A DNA stretch of 64,000 nucleotides from Anadara kagoshimensis (GCA_021292105.1 JACFYK010000022.1:47501-111500); one strand, 5' to 3'; shown: positions 50,701 to 62,526, numbered from the stretch's first letter. The notes: generated by a model from the sequence alone, not told the origin. Numbers and translations are program-made.

Positions 50701-52114
50701 TTTAATTTATACAATCATGTATTTATTTTAGTGTTGATGCTACAAAACCATCTGATAGATTATGTCGTTTAGTTAATGATGAAAGACCAAAGAAATGCAA
50801 TGCTATTATGAAGTTAAAGATATTTTCAAATGAACAATATCCAAGGTTATGCTTGTATGCATTAAGAGATATCACTACCGGCGAAGAAATTACCTATGAT
50901 TATGGTGATCAAGAAAACATGGAGTGGAGAAAAAAGGTATTTTTATTCACTGAACATATTTAGTAAAGTTCAATACTATAACAATGATAGATAAACTTCC
51001 TATGTGGGTTTAAGATGTTTATTTGATTGAATTTCTATGCTTTATAAAATCTGTGTGGTAATTGGGAGTACAAGTTTGGCTGAATCAAGGTATTGTAAGC
51101 TTCGGTTTAATATAGCCCTGAAAAAGTTCTATGGTCACAATATTGATGATTAGTATGTTTATATTTCTAGGATTATCTGACATGTATTTGAAATCTTGCG
51201 GTTTTATGTTCTTTTTATTATTGACTGTAAATTTACATGTGATTGGTGTAGCTAGCTAACCAGAAAGTGGTTATCTCACAAGAACACCTGTCTCGCTTTC
51301 TTTAAAGAAGTTTACATGCTTTACTGTGTTTTCCAGTTTGACAATAGCATAAGTAAATTCCTGATGTGTCATTTTTTCTATTAGACAATATTACCGCCAA
51401 CAGAATTTGGGCTACCTTAGGGTATTAATCGGGGTTGATTCCAGTATCATTACATAGATTCTCATGGCTATTTCCAATATAACTGTGTCAATGCTCAGGG
51501 TTATTTCCAGTATCAATGCATAGATTCAGAGATGGTATTGTAAACATCTGATTCTGTTCATTATATCCAGCCAGGATTTTGATACAGTTTTAACTACTTC
51601 TGAGTTGCAGCTCTTTAGATTATCATCTACCATGAGGTGCTTTATAACTTTCCGGGTCTCACTTTTTGGAAGTTCACATGTTATTTATTTATTTATTTTG
51701 AATTTTGAATTATGATATTCATCTTGGATTGTTATGTTTATAATTAATAACTACCGGTATTTCCAGAAAAAACCTGATGTGGACATAGAAATAGAGGAAG
51801 AGTCGGGTAAAACATGATCTTTTCACTTGCTTTACGTTTAATGTTGCTGATCTTGTTAGTTGATGTACAGTTAATTACAGGTTTTTTTTTTTGCATACAG
51901 AAAATTGAGAAAAATAGATACATGTATATTGTAGTATGGAATAGTAATTAGTAATTCAAAACCATTTCTTATATATTTTCTGTTGAAAAATACCTGCATA
52001 ATGACCCAACCAAAAATGTCAAGAAAATGCAAAGAAAAGTGTTCCAAGCCAATCCCAAAATTTTTCTTCAAAATTAATTTTGTAATGTATCCAATGAGGA
52101 TCACTTATCAGGGA

Positions 52115-52166
<52 letters not shown>

Positions 52167-55100
52167 CATTGAAGGAAATGAATTTGTATTATGTGAATAA
52201 AAATAAAGGTATTTTTAAAGGCAACAACAGTTTATAATATATATTGGAATTTGTTATATTGGCGAATTTTTGATGGATTTGTCAAAATTATAAACAGCAG
52301 TAATCACATAGAATGGTTCATCATGACTATGCAAGTAACCAGGTTTTACTGTACTTTTAATGCAAGTGTTGCATTGATTCCAAATATTGGAAAAGATTTG
52401 AATAAACTGTTAAAAAAAATTGTTGCCAAAACTGGAAATTGGTATTTTGTTTATCAAAACACATAGTAAATGAAACAGTTTGAGAGGCTGATTAATAAAT
52501 GCAGTTTTGTAAGTAATCCATGAACTAGACTATACTCAGACAGCTCTTGCTAGTTTAACAAGCTATAGCTAGCTAAGCTTGTTTCATGACGTGGTATGCA
52601 TAAAACTTTTATCTTCTCCTCTAAAACTACTGGGCCAATTAAAACCAAATTTGGTGTGAAAGGTTCCAAGGTGACATGAATTTAAAATTGTGTCCAGTGA
52701 GTCTGGTCAACATTCAAGTTGGCTTCCACTATATATATTGAATATAAAAACACACTTATATCCATTACATGTTCATGTATAGACTGAGTGAATTCAAATT
52801 TGGTATGTAATTTTGATGCTTAACCTTTAACATGTATCAGGTTTTTCTGTCACTTATTAGTTGGGTGCCTTTTATAGCAGAATATGCATATTAGATGCTT
52901 AATTTTGCTGATCCTTTGAAAATCTTCACTTAAAGTACTGGGCCAATTAATACCAAATTCAAATTGTGACCATGATTAAAAGTTGGGTCTTGTTGTCTGT
53001 CCGACATCCTAGATGGCTGTCATAACTATAAATAGAAAAACGTGCATGACCATTAAAGTAGATATATGAAATTCCTATTCTTGACCCACAAATTGTTAAT
53101 GCTATATGGAACCCATTATCCAGTTTACACAAAAACATTATTAGCACAAACACATATACATTTCAGTTTTTAAAGTTTATTGTTGCCAGTTAACTTGAGT
53201 TAAGGCCCTTTTTGGCCTCTTGTTATGTTTGTTTTAATTTATAATTACAAGTTAAATTTACGTTTGTTGATTTATTTGTGTTGAAGTTTTAAAAGTTTTT
53301 TGATCTTGGTATGTTTATTACCTGAAATCTTTGTCGCAGGGGTTTACTTTTTATACCCAACACACTGAGATGGACAATAATATATATTAATCCTGATGCC
53401 TTGTGATTTTGTGTCCAGCCCGACAGACTGCTACTCATTGTTGCCTTGGCCCCTCAGAAAAATGATGACCATTTTTGGTCCAAAGGTGTGCAATACATTT
53501 GAACCAAGGTCATGTCTGAAAGTTCTAAAAAGTTTTCAATAATCAGTCACTGAGGATGAATGTTTGAAAATTATTTTGGCTATTATTTCTTGCCACATTG
53601 GAGAGATTTCATAAAACTGCACACAAATCTGCTTGCATTCAGTATTCTACCCATAGCTAATTGCTAGTAGTTGTATGATTAACCGTGGGTATAATCCATA
53701 CTTGTGATTAACCTTGGGTAGACTTTATCTCAGAACAGAAATTGGTATAAATGTACCATGTGTTAATTTAAATGGTGACTGATAGACAAAAAATGGATTC
53801 ATATGATCTATATTTTTACTTTCATGTCTGATTCAGTTTATTTCTGATTCGCTAGTGCATTTTTTTATCTTGCTTCTTAAAAACTTTGAATTTAAACTTG
53901 ATAAACTCGTTTGTCGAAAAATAATCTATTCAATGATGCTATTTTAAAAAAAAGCAATTACCAATCTATCAGTGCTCTTAAGCATGGGTACAATTTGTTA
54001 CCAACATTACCAATCAAATATTTGCCATTCTATCTATTGGTAGTATATTTCTACTGGTATTACTGATAGATAAGAAATGGTATCCATGGGTGGAATTCTG
54101 AATTCAAGCAATATACATGTATTTTTTATATGTATAAGCTTAAGGACGTTTCATGAGCATGGATTAAGGTCATATCTTAAAGGATAAGTTTTCCCAGTAG
54201 TGATGTGTACTGGTCAGAACTAAGTTCATACTGTAAAACGTCGAGCTCACAAAAGTATCTAGAGTTACAATTATGTGGTCAAGAGTATTTGTTCCTCTAG
54301 TTATTTTATGGTGTTTACTTGGTATATTATTGTAATGGTTCAGAAGTATGTTGCGATTTAATTTCTTCTGTATGTTTACTCACTATTTTTGTTTTCCAGA
54401 TGATGATCGTTTTGATCTATATAAAGATGTTAACCATGATAAAGGTATTAAATTAATAGTGTACAAATCTACACTCAAGAAACTTTTTTTATTTATACAT
54501 GTTTTTTATTAAAAGCTGTTGAGCACAATTTTATATATATGGTAATTTATAGAATAAACAGACATTCACTGTCTGTACTCGGTTTGAATGTGCCTTAAAG
54601 TGAATCGAGATTGTTTCACATGGAGGCATTTGGTTCTGATATGTTGGAAGGACAAAGTCTTGTACCGGTCATTGACATTGTTAATGAACTTTTGGGTTAC
54701 TTTTTTGGTTTGGAAATCTTAAAACTAAGTATATACGAGTACAGATAAATCACATGTAATTTTCAATAAAAATAGGAATTAACATTAGCCGAGCTGTATC
54801 TTATGTATGCTTTTAAACATGTCATTAATACATGTAACATAAAAGTAGTAAACTTTTGGTTATTGATTATGTTTATAGTAGCTTTACCTATTTATTTGTT
54901 ATTGTCCACAATGGGTATAGGCCTGAAAGTTTATTATTAGCAAAATTTGTTTAAAACAAGAAATGGCATTATTTTCAGAATTTCAATAGTGTCATTATAG
55001 AATGTCTTTGATAAAACACTCCTACTATTTACTATTTCATACTTGTTTTTAGCAGATGCTGTCACTGAATCCTTAAGACAGAGAGGAATGCCAGATGAAT

Positions 55101-58100
55101 ATGAAGACAAAATGGAACAAGAAAGAAGGCCAGTGGTACGTTACACAGGTTACAAAAGTGGATGAAATGGGGTTGGTTCTACAAAAATATTGTGATCTGC
55201 TCATTCACTACGTTAGCTTTTTCAAAAAATTAGAATGTACTTCACAGCATGATAATGAATCACATGTAGTTTTTAATTATGCACATACATGTAACAACTG
55301 AACAATATACTTAATATAAGGATTTATGTGTGTATACATCTTCAGAATCATTGGTGTATGGTCCTCTGTTGCTTGTATGTATACATCTTTAGTCACAGAG
55401 ATATATGGTCCTCAGTTAGATGTGTGTATACATCTTCAGATCCATTGGTGTATGGTCCTCAGTTAGATGTGTGTATACATCTTCTGAACCATTGGTATAT
55501 GGTCCTCAGTTAGATGTGTGTATACATCTTCTGAACCATTGGTATATGGTCCTCAGTTAGATGTGTGTATACATCCTCAGATCCATTGATGTATGGTCCT
55601 CAGTAAGATGTGTATATTTAAGCATTAAACTGGCGGGTATCGCGTGTTATGCAGTTTAACTGGAATACCGTATGTAATTATCTCTGCAGAATTACATTAC
55701 CCCGCCAGTTTGATGCTTATATTTACATTCCAAAAAAAATCCTCTTTTTGCATTTTGAATGATAGTCGAAGTATTTTCAATTTGAATTTTCCCGCCTTAT
55801 TCAAGGGGGTTAACCCACCGTTAGAACAGCCGACGATATCAACAAAATAAAGTGCATGGAAAAGTGCATGGAAAATGATAATTAAGATCAAATAATATTT
55901 CATATGTTTTAATGTTGCTCAATAATAGTATCACAAATAATCTGAAATACTTAAATAAAAGTCTTTATAAACTGATTTGAAGTTAACTTTACATTTTACT
56001 GCGGAGGTATAACACATAACTACTAGTAAGTAAAACGGTTGTTTACTTGCCGAAGTTAAAAGTACATGACGAAAAAGATGAATTGGCAAAGAAGTTTGGC
56101 GTGAAAGAACTGCTTGTCTGAAATGTGTGCTGATTGAAACAGTTGTTGGAGGTAAGATCTACATTTGTATCGACTGAATTAGACGTAACAGCGATTTGAG
56201 ATTGTGTTGACACGTGCAGAGGAGGCCCATAGGCAACACCCTCCCCCTCCCCGCATAGCTACTGCTAGGAAGAGAAACGACATTAAATGGCTGTGGTTGG
56301 GAGCACGTGTGTCTCATAGCTACTGTACTGTCAGTATTGAGCTCTCCGGGATGTGTGAGGCGGTTTAAAGATTCGCTCAGAGATTTCTTTTGCTCAGTAG
56401 ATAGGGTTCTGTTGTATGACCTCAGAGAGGCTTCTGATTTATGGTTAGACATAAACATAATGTGTCTGGCCTCAAACCCCTCGTCGTTTAAGTGTTGTAT
56501 GGCAGTAGCTCTTAGACAGTGTGGTGTGTAATGGGTTTTAACGCCAGATGCTTCACAGATTTTACTCAAGAAGTCACCAAATGTACGTTTTGCTAAAGGT
56601 GTAACAGAAAACCAGATTTTGTGTTCATTTGGATACATTTTTGCCTCATTTTTGTACTGATTGAAAAGCATTGTGGCATTTGGATCAGTTTTTTCAATTA
56701 GATATTTAAGCATTGTCACAGGACAAGTTTGAGTATTTGTAGCATACATTCTTTTATCGCTAAAGTCATTCCAGTCATATAAGCCACCTTGATTGTTTTT
56801 ACGGATGGTTTCATGTGAAATTGTAACAGATTCCCCAGAATTGTCATTATGAAATATGAAGGAATTTATGTATAGCTGATGATGAAACTCCATTCCTCTC
56901 GTGACAAAATTCATGGAAATATAGTACCAAACACTCTGACGAAGAATTACAGGATCATATGGAGCACCATGAAAATATTCTGCAATTTTAGACAGATCGC
57001 CACTTTCCAGTCTTTGTTTGTGTTTAACTGGTCTTGATTTTACAGAGCGCACTTTTTCTTTAAATATTCCATCTAATACACCGTTAGCAGTTTTAAATAC
57101 GTCATCTTTTACAATGTTCATGTTTCTCTTTATGTCAGTCAAATGTCTATTGATTGCTGACCTTATACTTTTCAGTGAACCTTTTTGTGTATTCAACTTC
57201 TTTCAGTACGTCATTGTTTTTGCTAGTGTTACCATTGTTAGTACAGTTATTTTGTTGCGTCTTGTCGCTTTTTTTTGGTCTTGGGCTTTTGTTGGGCTTC
57301 ACAGTAAAAAATTTCTAGTTTTTCTGCCAGATCTTCTGAAGCTATGTTGTGCATATCAATCATGCTGCCAAATCTTTCTGTATTCCAGTCTAAAAGTGAA
57401 AAATTTTCGTCCCAGAATTGCAGAATTAAGAATTTTGTAAATCTGTAAAACAGATACAGTACTGTGCCAAGGGTGAATGTCTTTTGGACATTTTTTTTTC
57501 ATTTCATATGAAACCAAATTTCTTATTTAAACAAAAGTTTCAGCATGTTATGCAAAGTTATTGTAGTGTCTCTCAGCAATTTTAATACAATTGTGATCCC
57601 TTATGGAACAGAAGTACAAATTTTTAATTTTCAAGAAAGAGAAAATATTAATATTGCACAGTGGCACTAATGGGCTTCCATATAGAACGTAGAAGTCAGG
57701 ATATATTTACAAAGATAATTTTCAATATATTTTGATCTATAAGATTTATTGCATAAATAAAATTTAATTTTCTGAAAAGTTTTATACGAAATGAAAAAAA
57801 ACCTGACCTAGGCATTGACTTTTACTGGGGTTTACATCACATCAGCAATTTTTCAGCTATTCGCAAGGAGCCTCAGCAAGTTTACACAAGTACATGTGGT
57901 GTGATGTAGTGCATGTGGTTTGGTGTAGGTGTGTATAAAGTGGTCTGCCTTGGACTAGTGTGCACTCGAGCAACTTTAAGGTGATAGTTCACTGGAAGAG
58001 TAATTGCAGACTAACATACCATTTCAACCAGTCAATTATACTGACAAGTAAGTCAGTCATTTTTTCTGTCCCACAACTCACAACCTATCGCTGTTTGTGT

Positions 58101-60517
58101 ACTTGTTTTGTTTCAAAATTTATATTAATTCTTGGGTGATTTAGTTTATTGTGTGATGGAGATAGTGTCAAAAATATAAAGCCATATATACAAATTTGTT
58201 GTGTAACAGCTGAAAGTATTCTTTGCTTGTGCAATATAAATCAACAAAAGTATTTTCAGCTGAATCAGATGCATTTAGTGCAGCTGATATTTACAAGGCA
58301 GATATTTTCATCAGATTTATCATATGTGTTAAAATGGTCTGGTTTTTTTTGGATTGTTTGCTCCATTTTTAGAGGTTTTAGTAGAGTTATACCTTGAAAA
58401 ACTTTCACTCCCCATGCTGTGTTCTTTTTTGTGGCACTTGACTGTCTGCTCTCAAATATTTTATCTCTTTCCTCTTTGGATATTGTCTTGAATCTCTTTG
58501 TTAGCGGTGCTTGTGGTGGTGATGGCATAACCGGCTGTTGTGGTGGCGGTAAACCCTCAAATGTAGGAACCTGCAGGATGTCTCTGATAATTTCATTTAT
58601 ATTTGGATCTATTGTGGAAGCTATTGCATCTTAATAATCAATATTTGACAGTTCTTCTTCACTGGAACCGCCAGACAAAATATCTAGATTCCATGGACAG
58701 GTTATATTAAAAGTGCCAAGTTCTCTTTCAAAATCCGAGTCTGAGCTCGAAGCCATGGTGGAACCAGGGTGGGTGGTTGCAGACGTAGCTCAACACCAGT
58801 TTCAGGTGAAAATTTCTTTTATATATAATTCTCCATTTTATCGCTATATATTTTAAATGAGTGGTTAAATCATTTTTTATTGAAGTTCTTTAAAATCTAA
58901 TTGCGTTTTGATTTAACTTAAAAGTTACCGTTTATTCGAGATTCTATCGATAACATTAGCGCGTCGGCCATGTTGTTTACATTGGAGATCGGAGAAATGA
59001 TGTATTCATCCGCCGGCCTACGTGTTCACGTGATATCGTAAATGGAATTATGAGGTGATAATTACAGTCCCGTTTACAATAGGAATAATAGAAAATTATA
59101 CACAGAATGTAAATATATACATCTTCAGATCCATTGATGTATGGTCCTCAGTTGAATGTGTGTATACATTTTCAGTTACTGAGATGTATGGTCCTCGGTT
59201 AGATGTGTGTATACATCTTCAGATTCACTGGTCCCAGTTAAATCTGTGTTAACATCTTCAAATTTATCAGTGATCTGTCTTCAGTTAGATGTGTATCAAT
59301 CTGTGCATACATCCTCTGTTAAATGTGTGTACATACACTTTTGCCCTTCAGACCTATTGATGTGTGCATGTTCCTCTGTTACAACTTGGAATTATGCCAG
59401 AAGTCAAGGCAACTTAGAATTTTTTATTATTATTTTGGAGATTTATCATATGGTCAAGGTGACTTTTAAATTGTTTATTTTAAAAGTTTCTTTAGTTTTT
59501 ATTTATCTACTTTTCAGGAATCTGATACTGATATGTTGTTGCTGGACACTTGGCCTCAAGAACATGAAAAGTCATTTGAAATGCACCCTGCTAATGAGCC
59601 AGTTTTTGAACCAGTTTTAACGTCAGCAGTGCTGTCTAGCAATCAAGTAAAACCTCAGGAAATGCATTGTATAGACTTTTCTGAATGTAATCCTGACACA
59701 CAGACAGAACAAAATGAAAATTTAATAAAAAGGGCAGAAATAAGAAACCCAATAGTAAGTTTCACTAGTTCCATAACTGTTAATATCCTTGTAAAAAGTG
59801 TATACATTGAGCACTAATTTTGTACATATTGTAATACATGTTAAACATTCAGTCCATGAATCAGTTCATAGTTAAAACCTTTACCGTTAATTCAAAATTA
59901 GCAATACATTCACTTAAACACTTCACCGCGGTGGCCGAGTGGTTAAGGTGTTGGCCTTCAAATCCAAGATCTCTCACCGCTGTGGGTTCGATCCCTGGTC
60001 GGGCCACACGTGAGAAAGTGAATTTTCCTTGCCGTTGGCTCTTACTGGTTGGCTTGGTGTCGGTATAATGTGACCGAGTGGTGTGCAATGTTAATCTGCG
60101 ACATTGTGCACCAGTGTGCTAGCACTCTAAAGGTCGCCATCAGTGCGCTCTAGTACAAAGCAGATTACAAACACTGCACAACTCACGCACCTCATGAACT
60201 TGTGTATAGATTAATCCTTGAGATTAATAAAAATAGATTTCGTCGCGAATAGCTGAAAAATTGCTGATGCGACGTTAAGCACATTACAACAACAACAACA
60301 ACTTGAGACTAATATAACTTCTATTCAAGTATTCTGCTTCTACAGTAATAAGTCAGGTGTACAAAATGACGTAGATACACTATTGCTCAACTAAACAATA
60401 ACTCGCTTGTTCACGCACGATTGGTTTGATAGAATCCTTTTAATCTCTGAGTCAATTTTTTTTCATACATTATTCACATATAACTACATAACAAATTGTT
60501 CCAGATCGGACAAGTCT

Positions 60518-60576
<59 letters not shown>

Positions 60577-61413
60577 TATAATTGACACATTTTAGAAATC
60601 AGGTTATCATGTTCTACATTGTGATAATATCAATATTCCAATATGCTATCATTAAAATGCGCAAGTTCAAATTCGTTCCAAAGTACAGATTGACCGTGTT
60701 TAGGCCTTGACAGTACGCACCATTAATTGCATTCACTTTACCATGTACCGAACTGTAAGAAGAAATACTATGGTATAATTACACTGAGGTACACCATTTT
60801 ATCCCCTTTAATAAATGGATAGTCAGACAAGAAATATAAATTGCGATATAGTAGTATGGAAAAAGGAGAGGAGGGACAGTAATTAATCAGTTCATTACAT
60901 ATAAGTTTGAATTACTCGGGCCTATTCGATCAACCAAGTTTATCCGTAAATGGTGAGTCAGAAATGGATTACAAGTAACTGAATCAAAGTTAAAAATGAA
61001 TTTAAATAGATCATATTAGTTATTTTTTATTTCTCCAAATTAAGAGATTTGTTTATAACCTCATGTGGTAAATATTATTTTGGCTATTAATCAGAAGATA
61101 CAGTGACTTAAAAAACTTTTCTTTTGGAAGATTTGTCTTGTAAAGTTCTTCCAGTTTTCATTTATCTACTTTTCAGGAATATGGTACCGGTGTGTTGTTG
61201 CTGGAGCCCTTGCCTCAAGAACAGCAAAAGTCACTTGAAATGTACCCTGCTATAGTGCCAGTCTTTGAACAAGTTTTAATGCCAACACCCTTGTCTTGTA
61301 AACAGGGTAAACCTCAGGAAGAGCATTGTACTGAAGTTTCTGAATCTAATCCCGACACACAGATGGAAGAAAATAAAAGTGTAATGAAAATGACAGAAAC
61401 AAGAAACTCAAAA
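47728..61413 (+). CDS. KMT5A-like SET-domain lysine methyltransferase, ten coding exons seen, 3' end outside
   Basis: Likely a protein lysine methyltransferase of the KMT5A/SET8-like type, transferring methyl from S-adenosylmethionine. Exons with matching GT/AG sites and phases: 47,728-47,760, 48,756-48,797, 49,546-49,642, 50,123-50,282, 50,732-50,936, 51,767-51,806, 54,400-54,444, 55,056-55,135, 59,518-59,754, 61,177-61,413; 392 codons so far with no stop. The SET domain spans residues about 50-176: GFGVFA (58-63), LLEYVGEHISLGEA, FCVDATKPSDRLCRLVND (N126-D127) and TYDYG (Y166, Y168). The usual NH motif reads ND, which I recall in an invertebrate- and fish-expanded subfamily. The SET domain is near the N-terminus, unlike human KMT5A. 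Acidic linker exons follow (DIEIEEES, DDDRFDLYKD), then two copies of a 79-residue exon. The start ATG was chosen as the first in frame after an acceptor. Confidence 0.82.
49132..49217 (-). repeat. tRNA-derived SINE head, minus strand, in a SET-gene intron
   Basis: On the minus strand, an A-box TGGTAGCTCAGTTGATAG (49,187-49,204) and a B-box GGGTTCCATCC (49,148-49,158) are well spaced. CTTG/CAAG can form an anticodon stem but the loop is irregular, so the anticodon is not assignable. A SINE is more likely than a functional tRNA; flanking sequence to about 49,080 may belong to it. Confidence 0.6.
49680..49960. repeat. Dispersed repeat fragment
   Basis: Begins near a G-rich run (GGGGTGGGGGGGG) and continues TTGTTTTTTGTCCTGTCTG, a type I recall as widespread in bivalve introns. 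It resembles 44,880-44,940. The family is not identified. Confidence 0.4.
52117..52162. repeat. (TA)n microsatellite
   Basis: About 23 TA repeats in the intron between the 51,767 and 54,400 exons. Confidence 0.97.
52595..53225. repeat. Dispersed repeat in two tandem-like copies
   Basis: ACTACTGGGCCAATTAAAACC near 52,628 recurs as GTACTGGGCCAATTAATACC near 52,937, about 310 bases apart, each followed by a degenerate GTTGGCTTCC/GATGGCTGTC block. It ends near TAAGGCCCTTTTTGGCCTC. This pattern is common, from memory, in bivalve non-coding repeats; the family is unknown. Confidence 0.5.
55321..55611 (+). repeat. 47-bp minisatellite, left part
   Basis: About six copies of a 47-bp unit with landmarks TGTATACATCTTCAGATCC and TATGGTCCTCAGTTAGATG. 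The same repeat resumes at 59,113, so the block between is an insertion. Confidence 0.93.
56159..57196 (-). CDS. Crypton tyrosine recombinase, C-terminal open frame
   Basis: A 345-codon frame matching the Crypton/DUF3504 type of tyrosine recombinase, which cuts and joins DNA through a 3'-phosphotyrosine. The start codon as read is TTG, so the true protein begins upstream. Residues 7-20 (SLKSIRSAINRHLT) are the family's core-binding helix. Catalytic candidates are present: R100 (TRGMEF), H226-x-x-R229 (HCLRA), H252 (SNHKSE) and Y261 (LRSYNR). The 84 residues after Y261 are low in similarity to anything I know. Upstream coding pieces carry one in-frame stop and at least two frame breaks in A-runs, so the gene is probably inactive although its catalytic part is whole. 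Confidence 0.8.
   Translation of the reverse strand: MNTQKGSLKSIRSAINRHLTDIKRNMNIVKDDVFKTANGVLDGIFKEKVRSVKSRPVKHKQRLESGDLSKIAEYFHGAPYDPVILRQSVWYYISMNFVTRGMEFHHQLYINSFIFHNDNSGESVTISHETIRKNNQGGLYDWNDFSDKRMYATNTQTCPVTMLKYLIEKTDPNATMLFNQYKNEAKMYPNEHKIWFSVTPLAKRTFGDFLSKICEASGVKTHYTPHCLRATAIQHLNDEGFEARHIMFMSNHKSEASLRSYNRTLSTEQKKSLSESLNRLTHPGELNTDSTVAMRHTCSQPQPFNVVSLPSSSYAGRGRVLPMGLLCTCQHNLKSLLRLIQSIQM
57239..57389 (-). pseudogene. Crypton recombinase, middle exon
   Basis: Begins after an acceptor-type AG (complement of 57,390-57,391) and encodes DWNTERFGSMIDMHNIASED and then AEKLEIFYCEAQQK, the usual segment after the N-terminal WxVxxF motif. The split codon G/AC joins the upstream exon in frame. 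The frame is lost in an A-rich run before the main open frame. Confidence 0.65.
58393..58755 (-). pseudogene. Crypton recombinase, N-terminal exon
   Basis: Starts MASSSDSDFERELGTF at 58,755 and has an in-frame TAA near 58,633. It then continues with a Pro-rich stretch and RFKTISKEERDKIF...TKKNTAWGVKVFQ, the hallmark N-terminal motif of Crypton-type recombinases. The donor GTATAA follows the split codon at 58,393. Intron to 57,389 about 1.0 kb. Confidence 0.7.
59113..59340 (+). repeat. 47-bp minisatellite, right part
   Basis: Four to five more diverged copies of the unit seen at 55,321-55,611, with landmarks ATACATCTTCAGATCC and TATGGTCCTC. They lie just upstream of the 59,518 exon of the SET gene. 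Confidence 0.85.
59926..60302 (+). repeat. Full-length tRNA-Ser-derived SINE
   Basis: The head 59,926-60,004 has A-box TGGCCGAGTGG and B-box GGGTTCGATCC and a TTGG/CCAA anticodon stem. The loop resembles tRNA-Ser(TGA) with one change, so the anticodon position reads TCA. A 280-base body follows. The 3' part GAATAGCTGAAAAATTGCTG then GACGTTAAGC leads into an (ACA)n tail at 60,286-60,302. The 25-base core recurs inverted at 57,840. It lies in the intron between the duplicated SET-gene exons. Confidence 0.85.
60521..60583. repeat. (TA)n microsatellite
   Basis: About 30 TA repeats with one interruption, in the last intron seen. Confidence 0.97.
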
Positions 61414-61900
61414 GTAAGTTGCACTTATTCCATAACTGTCCTTATAAAAAGTGTTTACATGTAACACTAATATTGTGTAGGAAAAACATTCTTGTATTTA
61501 GATACAGATGATGTAGATGCACTGTTAACAGATACATTTTTGCTCAACTTGCAGAACTTAAAGTTTTCAAAAGATCTACTGTTGACTTTTTAGTTTATGG
61601 TCTAAATGTGGCTAGATAGGTTAACCTTAAAATATTTATTTAGTGCAAAATCTTTTTTAAAATGTTTTCTATTGTTTTATTTGGATCATAGTCATCATTG
61701 GGGCAGCCTTTTTTAAATAATAAAGAAAATTTTGTCAGTTTGTAAACAATCGTACAGAATATAAGCATGTATATACACTGAAGATATTGTGAATCAAATG
61801 TTAGAGATTTTGAATGACAACATATTTGTTGTGTTTGGCGATATCATTTTTCAACAAACAATCGGTATAGGATTAGATTTGATTGGATTAATGGTGATGT
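61414..61900. other. Sequence after the last exon seen
   Basis: Intron by position, because the 61,177 exon ends in a strong donor (GTAAGT). No further exon, polyadenylation signal in a fitting place, or repeat is recognisable here. Confidence 0.4.
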
Positions 61901-61904
61901 ACAG

Positions 61905-62370
61905 TCCGACCAGTCACAACATAACATTAAGTTAACTTGAAGCAGTCAGAATCTCTGGTCAGGATCTCTGTTACAGGACAATTGACCAGAGATTTGAACA
62001 GCTATACGTTAACTTAAACATGTTCTACGACTGCTTTCTAGGACGAAATCAGTTTTCTAATCTCTGCCTGACCAGTCATATTCTCTGTTCTTATGACCAG
62101 AGATGTCACGTTTAAATCTCTGCTTTTGGCCAAAACCAGTCAAATTTCTGTTCTAGAAAAATCTCTGCTTTTCGGGACAAGAATTTTCTAAGTTTTGCCG
62201 TGGGAAAATCTCTGCTATTTTTCGGAATTCTGTTCTATGTAAATCTCTGGTTTTTTCTAAATCCTGTCCTGTCCTAGGAAAATCTCTGCTTTTTTCTAAA
62301 TCGTGTCCTGTCCTAGGAAAATCTCTGCTACTTTTCTAAATTCTGTCCTGGAAAAATCTCTGCTTTAGCG
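61905..62370. repeat. ATCTCTG-rich fold-back and tandem repeat
   Basis: The core (A)AATCTCTG(C/G) occurs at least ten times. Between about 62,150 and 62,365 it forms a loose 45-60-bp tandem repeat containing TTCTAAAT(C)CTGTCCTG and CCTAGGAAA. The left part (61,905-62,110) has inverted pieces: GTTAACTTGAAGCAGTC against GACTGCTTTC, and CCAGAGATTT against AATCTCTGG. A non-autonomous DNA element of unknown family is likely. Confidence 0.65.
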
Positions 62371-62485
62371 CATGCGTGGTTAATGTTCGACACGACAGAA
62401 ATAGTTTATCGTACTGCGTGATCCTGTATTATCACATATTTATGTTATATTTTATACAACAGGACAACATGTTAATATTTTGTAA

Positions 62486-62486
62486 T

Positions 62487-62525
<39 letters not shown>

Positions 62526-62526
62526 G
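62486..62526. repeat. (TTTA)n microsatellite
   Basis: About ten ATTT repeats. Confidence 0.95.

Larger units (their letters stand above)
55612..59112 (-). mobile_element. Crypton DNA transposon inserted in the minisatellite
   Basis: A 3.5-kb block interrupts the 47-bp minisatellite and carries a tyrosine recombinase gene in pieces on the minus strand (58,755-58,393, 57,389-57,239, 57,196-56,159), antisense to the SET gene. Near the left edge a stem-loop has arms AAGCATTAAACTGGCGGG (55,620-55,637) and CCCGCCAGTTTGATGCTT (55,701-55,718). The exact ends are unsure: Cryptons lack terminal inverted repeats and leave little or no target duplication, so edges are set where the minisatellite stops and restarts. 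A 25-base match to the tail of the SINE at 59,926 lies inverted at 57,840-57,864. Confidence 0.75.

Noticed and set aside
57018-57440. 140-residue plus-strand open frame
   Set aside because: It is antisense to the Crypton recombinase exons.
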